A stretch of DNA of 7,882 nucleotides. Origin: Bdellovibrionales bacterium (GTDB lineage Bacteria > Bdellovibrionota > Bacteriovoracia > Bacteriovoracales > Bacteriovoracaceae). Positions within the stretch are counted from its first letter, which is position 1. Every line of letters starts with the position of its first letter. The stretch covers positions 1 to 7,882 of the forward strand of contig SXUH01000002.1 in the NCBI GenBank assembly GCA_005791855.1, written 5' to 3'. Under the pieces are notes generated by a model that was not told the DNA's origin, made no database searches, and saw only the letters and a program-made list of their open reading frames with translations. The position numbers were made by a program, and so were the translations under genes. This document shows positions 5,574 to 7,882 of this stretch, piece after piece.

Positions 5574-5586
5574 TGGCCCTCGGCCA
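5574..5586. promoter_or_regulatory. Small GGCC dyad upstream of the sigma-54 promoter
   Basis: TGGCC-CTC-GGCCA (5574-5586) is a short perfect dyad starting 24 nt after the DUF4112 stop and ending 6 nt before the -24 element. It could be a weak end signal for DUF4112 or a regulator site. It is rather close to the promoter for a classic enhancer-binding-protein site, which usually lies about 80-150 nt upstream. Confidence 0.25.
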
Positions 5587-5592
5587 TCGACG

Positions 5593-5608
5593 TGGTACCG
5601 GTCTTGCA
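5593..5608 (+). promoter_or_regulatory. Sigma-54 (RpoN) -24/-12 promoter for the three-gene membrane operon
   Basis: TGGTACCGGTCTTGCA matches the sigma-54 consensus TGGCACG-N4-TTGCW at all but two fixed positions (T for C in TGGC, C for G after AC). The invariant GG (5594-5595) and GC (5606-5607) have exactly 10 nt between them, as required. Placing C5607 at -12 puts the transcription start near 5619, giving a leader of about 24 nt with AGGAGG in it and an ATG at 5643. The location in the intergenic gap, orientation and leader length all fit. Such promoters need an AAA+ activator, which is not encoded in this window. Confidence 0.75.
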
Positions 5609-5642
5609 CTAATCCTATCAAGATGAACCATAGGAGGTTGAG

Positions 5643-6233
5643 ATGATTAATAACAACAGTCCGCTCGAAAACAACGAAAGTAATTCCGACACCAATTTGC
5701 CCCTGAACGAGGCAAATGAATCCAACACGGGGAGCAAATTCCGTGACTACGGAAAGAAGAGCCTTGCACCACTCATCGACCTTGTCTCTAAGTACAAGGG
5801 TGACATCAATCCGTACTTCGCTGCGATCGGCAAGGGCCTCAGCGGCGCCGTCTCCGCTCTCGAAGGTAACTCGGCGACCTCAACCGAGATGAACTCCGAA
5901 GGCATGGCCGGCATGAGCGGCGTGAGCGGAAGTTCCGCGTCCGGCTCCGAGGCTGACCGCGTGGTGGCCGGCTGGTTCCGTGACGCCTCCAACTGGTTCA
6001 CCGGGGCTCAGAGTAAGATCGAGTCCGGCAACGGCAGAGAGCTCCTCTCGTACATCGAAGCGGAAGCGGCGAAGAGACCGGGCCTCATGTTCTCCACCTC
6101 GTACGTCGTCGGATTATTCTTCGGCCGCCTGGGCCGCCACCTTGGCCGCAGCCGGACGAGCGCCGGGATGACCACGGCGTCGACCGGTGACACCGGATTC
6201 AACTCAGACGCCTCCGTGAACGATCTGCACTAG
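5643..6233 (+). CDS. Unknown Asn/Ser/Gly-rich protein with C-terminal membrane-like segment, 196 aa
   Basis: I do not recognise a named family. The first 30 residues are Asn/Ser/Glu-rich and probably disordered, and use more AAT/AGT codons than the rest, consistent with an unstructured 5' end for efficient translation. Residues 32-75 look helical ('LAPLIDLVSKYKGDINPYFAAIGKGL'), followed by a Gly/Ser/Met linker (75-102). A Trp-rich amphipathic stretch (107-122, 'VVAGWFRDASNWFTG') and a helix 'ELLSYIEAEAAKRP' lead into a moderately hydrophobic segment (147-168) with spaced glycines and arginines (GLFFGRLGRHLGR). The ending recalls the C-terminal P-x-x-x-x-G-x-x-x-G-R anchor of ElaB/YqjD (DUF883)-type proteins, by analogy only. 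AGGAGG sits about 6 nt upstream. It is the first gene of the sigma-54 operon, 17 nt before the Holin-X gene, and probably associates with the inner membrane. Confidence 0.8.
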   Translation: MINNNSPLENNESNSDTNLPLNEANESNTGSKFRDYGKKSLAPLIDLVSKYKGDINPYFAAIGKGLSGAVSALEGNSATSTEMNSEGMAGMSGVSGSSASGSEADRVVAGWFRDASNWFTGAQSKIESGNGRELLSYIEAEAAKRPGLMFSTSYVVGLFFGRLGRHLGRSRTSAGMTTASTGDTGFNSDASVNDLH

Positions 6234-6250
6234 GAACAAGGGAGTATTCC

Positions 6251-6724
6251 ATGGACACGAATATTAGAAACGACTTCAACCCCGAGTACGGCAAGCCCTA
6301 CGAGCCGAACTTCCGAGTGGAGAATTCCGTCGAACGGGATTCCTGGAAGGTGATGTTCGAGCACCTCTACGCGGACTTGAGCCGGCTCTTCGAGAGAGAG
6401 AGCCTCCTCATCCGAACCGAGGTGCGGGAGAAGATCACGGAGGCCAAGGTCGCCGCCGGCTCCCTCGCCATCGGCGGAGGGATGCTCCTCATCGGCGCCT
6501 TCGCCGCCGTGGCGACCGCCATCATCCTCCTCGATCAAGTGCTCCCGCTGTGGGCCTCCGCCCTCATCGTGACGGCCGTGCTCTTCATCGTCGGTTTCGT
6601 GATGGTGAAGGGTGCCCTGAAGCGCCTCGAGGCAGACCGGCTCACGCCGCGGCAGTCCCTCGAAACCCTGGGCGAGATTAAAACTACTTTCAAGGAGCGA
6701 ATCAATGAATTCAAACACCACTAG
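6251..6724 (+). CDS. Phage-holin superfamily III / Holin-X family membrane protein (PF07332-like), 157 aa
   Basis: The layout is typical of the family: a soluble helical N-terminus with 'LYADLSRLFERESLLIRTEVREK' (39-61), a glycine-rich transmembrane helix (about 67-94, 'VAAGSLAIGGGMLLIGAF...'), a short turn 'DQVLPLW', a second transmembrane helix (102-121), and the C-terminal cytoplasmic 'LTPRQSLETLGE' motif. Despite the name, chromosomal members of this family are not phage lysis genes; they are membrane proteins of unknown role often found beside DUF3618 or DUF883 genes, as here. AAGGGAG lies 6 nt before the ATG. The 3' end overlaps the DUF3618 gene by 20 nt. It should be an inner-membrane protein with two helices and both ends in the cytoplasm. 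Confidence 0.88.
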   Translation: MDTNIRNDFNPEYGKPYEPNFRVENSVERDSWKVMFEHLYADLSRLFERESLLIRTEVREKITEAKVAAGSLAIGGGMLLIGAFAAVATAIILLDQVLPLWASALIVTAVLFIVGFVMVKGALKRLEADRLTPRQSLETLGEIKTTFKERINEFKHH

Positions 6725-7712
6725 ATCGACCAAGTCGACGCAAGAACTCAAGCAACAGGTCCTGAGCGACATCCAGCGAGTCAAGGATGACTTCGAAGAG
6801 ATCAAGACCCGGATGACCCCGGGCCAGCTCATCGACGACGCCATCTACTACCGGCGCGGAGACTCCTCTCCGGCGGCGACCTTCGAGCACCTGAAGCGCA
6901 ACCCGGTGGGAACCTCCTTCCTCACCATCGGAACCCTCCTCCTCATGGAAGACGAGTACAGCCGGAGCTACGAGAGCATCGGCCGGGAGCGGATGGGTGT
7001 GGTCACGGACCGCATGGGTGCCATGAGAGACAGCGTCTCCGGCGCGTACTCCTCCACCCGGGACACCCTCGGCACGGTCGCGGACAAGGTCGGCTCCGTC
7101 GCCCACAAGCTCGGCGGCGTGAAGGACAAGATCGCCTCCAAGCTCCACCGCGACACCTCCGCGACCTCCTCCGGTGACCTGTACTCCACCGAAGCCTACG
7201 GCAGCGTGGACACCGCTTCCACCGAATCCTTCAGCGACCGCGCGTCCGAGGGCTTCGACTCCGCGAAGTCGACCATCCGAGAAGGCGTCGATTCCGTCCG
7301 GGAGAGCATGGACTCGGCCCGCTCCTCTCTGAGCGGCGGCATCGACACCGCTCGATCGTCCGTGAGAGACGGCGTGGACAACGCCCGCGGGGCCCTGAGA
7401 GAAGGGATCAACACCGTGAAGTCGAGCCTCCACTCGGCCACCGACCGGGTGAAGGAATCCTCCCGGGGAGTCTACGAGTCCGCTCGCAACCTCGATCCGA
7501 TGACCTACCTCGTCCTCGGCGCGGGGCTCGGGACCATCACCGGCGCGGCCCTCCCGGTTTCGGAGGTCGAGTCCCGGCTGGTGGATGACAAGCTCGCCGA
7601 CAAGATGACCCTCTTCCGAACCGACCTCGAGAAGGCGCTCAACGAATCGGCCAACATCCTCAAGAACGAGTTCATGGGTGGACTGACCCACATGAACTTC
7701 AGCATCTTCTAA
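6705..7712 (+). CDS. DUF3618-domain protein with LEA-like amphipathic repeats, 335 aa
   Basis: Residues about 11-50 fit DUF3618, ending in the hallmark 'TPGQLIDDAIYYRR'. A short hydrophobic stretch (69-81) follows. Residues 96-147 form helical repeats that become 7-residue units (GTVADKV, GSVAHKL, GGVKDKI at 123-143). After a Ser/Thr-rich spacer (150-182), six 11-residue units such as GIDTARSSVRD run through 183-255, with one 7-residue unit inserted at 205-211. This is the hendecad pattern of group-3 LEA proteins and apolipoproteins, which form long amphipathic helices on membranes. A glycine-rich membrane segment (266-284) then leads into the 'ALPVSEVESRLV' motif often seen at the end of DUF3618 proteins, and a helical tail. 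The start overlaps the Holin-X gene by 20 nt, with AAGGAG 7 nt upstream, so the two are translationally coupled. Likely a peripheral or anchored membrane-stress protein; function inferred. Confidence 0.85.
   Translation: MNSNTTRSTKSTQELKQQVLSDIQRVKDDFEEIKTRMTPGQLIDDAIYYRRGDSSPAATFEHLKRNPVGTSFLTIGTLLLMEDEYSRSYESIGRERMGVVTDRMGAMRDSVSGAYSSTRDTLGTVADKVGSVAHKLGGVKDKIASKLHRDTSATSSGDLYSTEAYGSVDTASTESFSDRASEGFDSAKSTIREGVDSVRESMDSARSSLSGGIDTARSSVRDGVDNARGALREGINTVKSSLHSATDRVKESSRGVYESARNLDPMTYLVLGAGLGTITGAALPVSEVESRLVDDKLADKMTLFRTDLEKALNESANILKNEFMGGLTHMNFSIF
7251..7487 (+). repeat. Degenerate 33-nt coding repeats (hendecad units) inside the DUF3618 gene
   Basis: These bases encode residues 183-261 of the DUF3618 protein, with 11-residue units starting at residues 183, 194, 212, 223, 234 and 245 and a 7-residue unit at 205. 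The common pattern is G-[V/I/F]-[D/N]-[S/T/N]-[A/V]-[R/K]-x-[S/A]-[L/V/I/M]-x-x. The nucleotide repeat is diverged, meaning it is old or held by protein selection rather than by recent slippage. Confidence 0.75.
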
Positions 7713-7739
7713 GAGTTCATCTGACGTCTTAGCGAAGGG

Positions 7740-7761
7740 GCCCGCGCAAGCGGGCTTCTTT
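7740..7761 (+). terminator. Intrinsic terminator closing the sigma-54 operon
   Basis: GCCCGC (7740-7745) and GCGGGC (7750-7755) form a perfect GC-rich stem closed by a GCAA (GNRA-type) loop and followed directly by TTCTTT. It lies 27 nt after the DUF3618 stop and 18 nt before the DUF1622 start. It should end the operon transcript, although the short distance leaves DUF1622 either dependent on readthrough or on a promoter overlapping this region. Confidence 0.8.
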
Positions 7762-7779
7762 GCGTTCCCGGAGGCCCGA

Positions 7780-7882
7780 ATGCTCTCGAGCGAACTCATC
7801 ACGATCACCACCGAAGCCATCGAACTCATCGGCGTGGCCATCATCGTCCTGGGAGCGCTCTTCTCCCTTGGCCGCTTCCTCC
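7780..7882 (+). CDS. DUF1622 family membrane protein, N-terminal part (runs off the right edge)
   Basis: The frame opens at ATG 7780 with GGAGG 5 nt upstream and remains open for 34 codons to the window end. The N-terminus reads 'MLSSELITITTEAIELIGVAI' in part, then 'VLGALFSLGRFL'. This helix, with E-x-I-G-V-x-I-I-x-x-G spacing, is characteristic of DUF1622 (PF07784), small integral membrane proteins of unknown function. Only the first transmembrane helix (about 15-34) is visible, so the call rests on limited sequence. It follows the operon terminator by 18 nt and fits the membrane/stress theme of the preceding genes. Confidence 0.65.
   Translation, partial: MLSSELITITTEAIELIGVAIIVLGALFSLGRFL

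Noticed and set aside
6251..6724. Holin gene as evidence of a prophage or lysis cassette
   Set aside because: No endolysin, spanin, integrase or structural gene is nearby, and chromosomal Holin-X proteins commonly accompany DUF3618 genes without phages.
6711..7844. Long open frame (377 codons) on the minus strand across the DUF3618 gene
   Set aside because: Its apparent repeats mirror the hendecad coding repeats on the plus strand; composition is typical of an antisense shadow, and it spans the terminator and two gene boundaries.

Overview
This is a GC-rich window (roughly 60-65% GC by eye) with short, tightly packed genes, strong Shine-Dalgarno sequences (AAGGAG/GGAGG), a lipobox lipoprotein and a convincing sigma-54 (-24/-12) promoter. 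Together these suggest a Gram-negative, sigma-54-using bacterium, perhaps of the former deltaproteobacterial or Bdellovibrionota kind. That placement is inference: no rRNA or taxonomic marker is present. No tRNA, rRNA, CRISPR array, IS element, phage structural gene or integrase is visible.

Layout. (1) The left edge holds the N-terminal half of an M28-type zinc peptidase on the minus strand (1-287), divergent from an erythromycin-esterase-family gene (441-1739) that keeps the family's catalytic residues. (2) After a structured 167-nt gap with a perfect 10-bp hairpin comes a two-gene unit: a BON-domain protein (1907-2155) overlapping by 4 nt a small unknown protein (2152-2382). (3) A convergent minus-strand pair follows: DUF427 (2836-3207, first) and DUF2267 (2395-2820, second). 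The convergent stop codons lie inside one perfect palindrome. (4) Divergent from DUF427 is an orphan receiver-PAS protein with no kinase or DNA-binding output (3373-4284). (5) Next are a lipoprotein of unknown function (4395-5012) and a DUF4112 membrane protein (5080-5550). (6) A sigma-54 promoter at about 5593-5608 precedes a three-gene operon: an unknown small membrane-associated protein (5643-6233), a Holin-X/superfamily III membrane protein (6251-6724), and a DUF3618 protein carrying LEA/apolipoprotein-like 11-residue helical repeats (6705-7712). The last two genes overlap by 20 nt, and a clear intrinsic terminator (7740-7761) closes the unit. (7) The right edge holds the start of a DUF1622 membrane protein (7780 onward).

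How the genes may work together. BON, DUF2267, DUF427, DUF4112, Holin-X, DUF3618, DUF1622 and erythromycin-esterase-like proteins are mostly uncharacterised families that I associate with stress or stationary-phase gene neighbourhoods in environmental bacteria. I read the window as a stress or envelope-maintenance island. Its most interesting part is the sigma-54-driven operon, whose products look built to sit on or in membranes: a two-helix membrane protein, a long amphipathic repeat protein and a small glycine-rich membrane-anchored protein. This functional reading is inference; the domain calls, promoter match, overlaps and repeats are read directly from the sequence.
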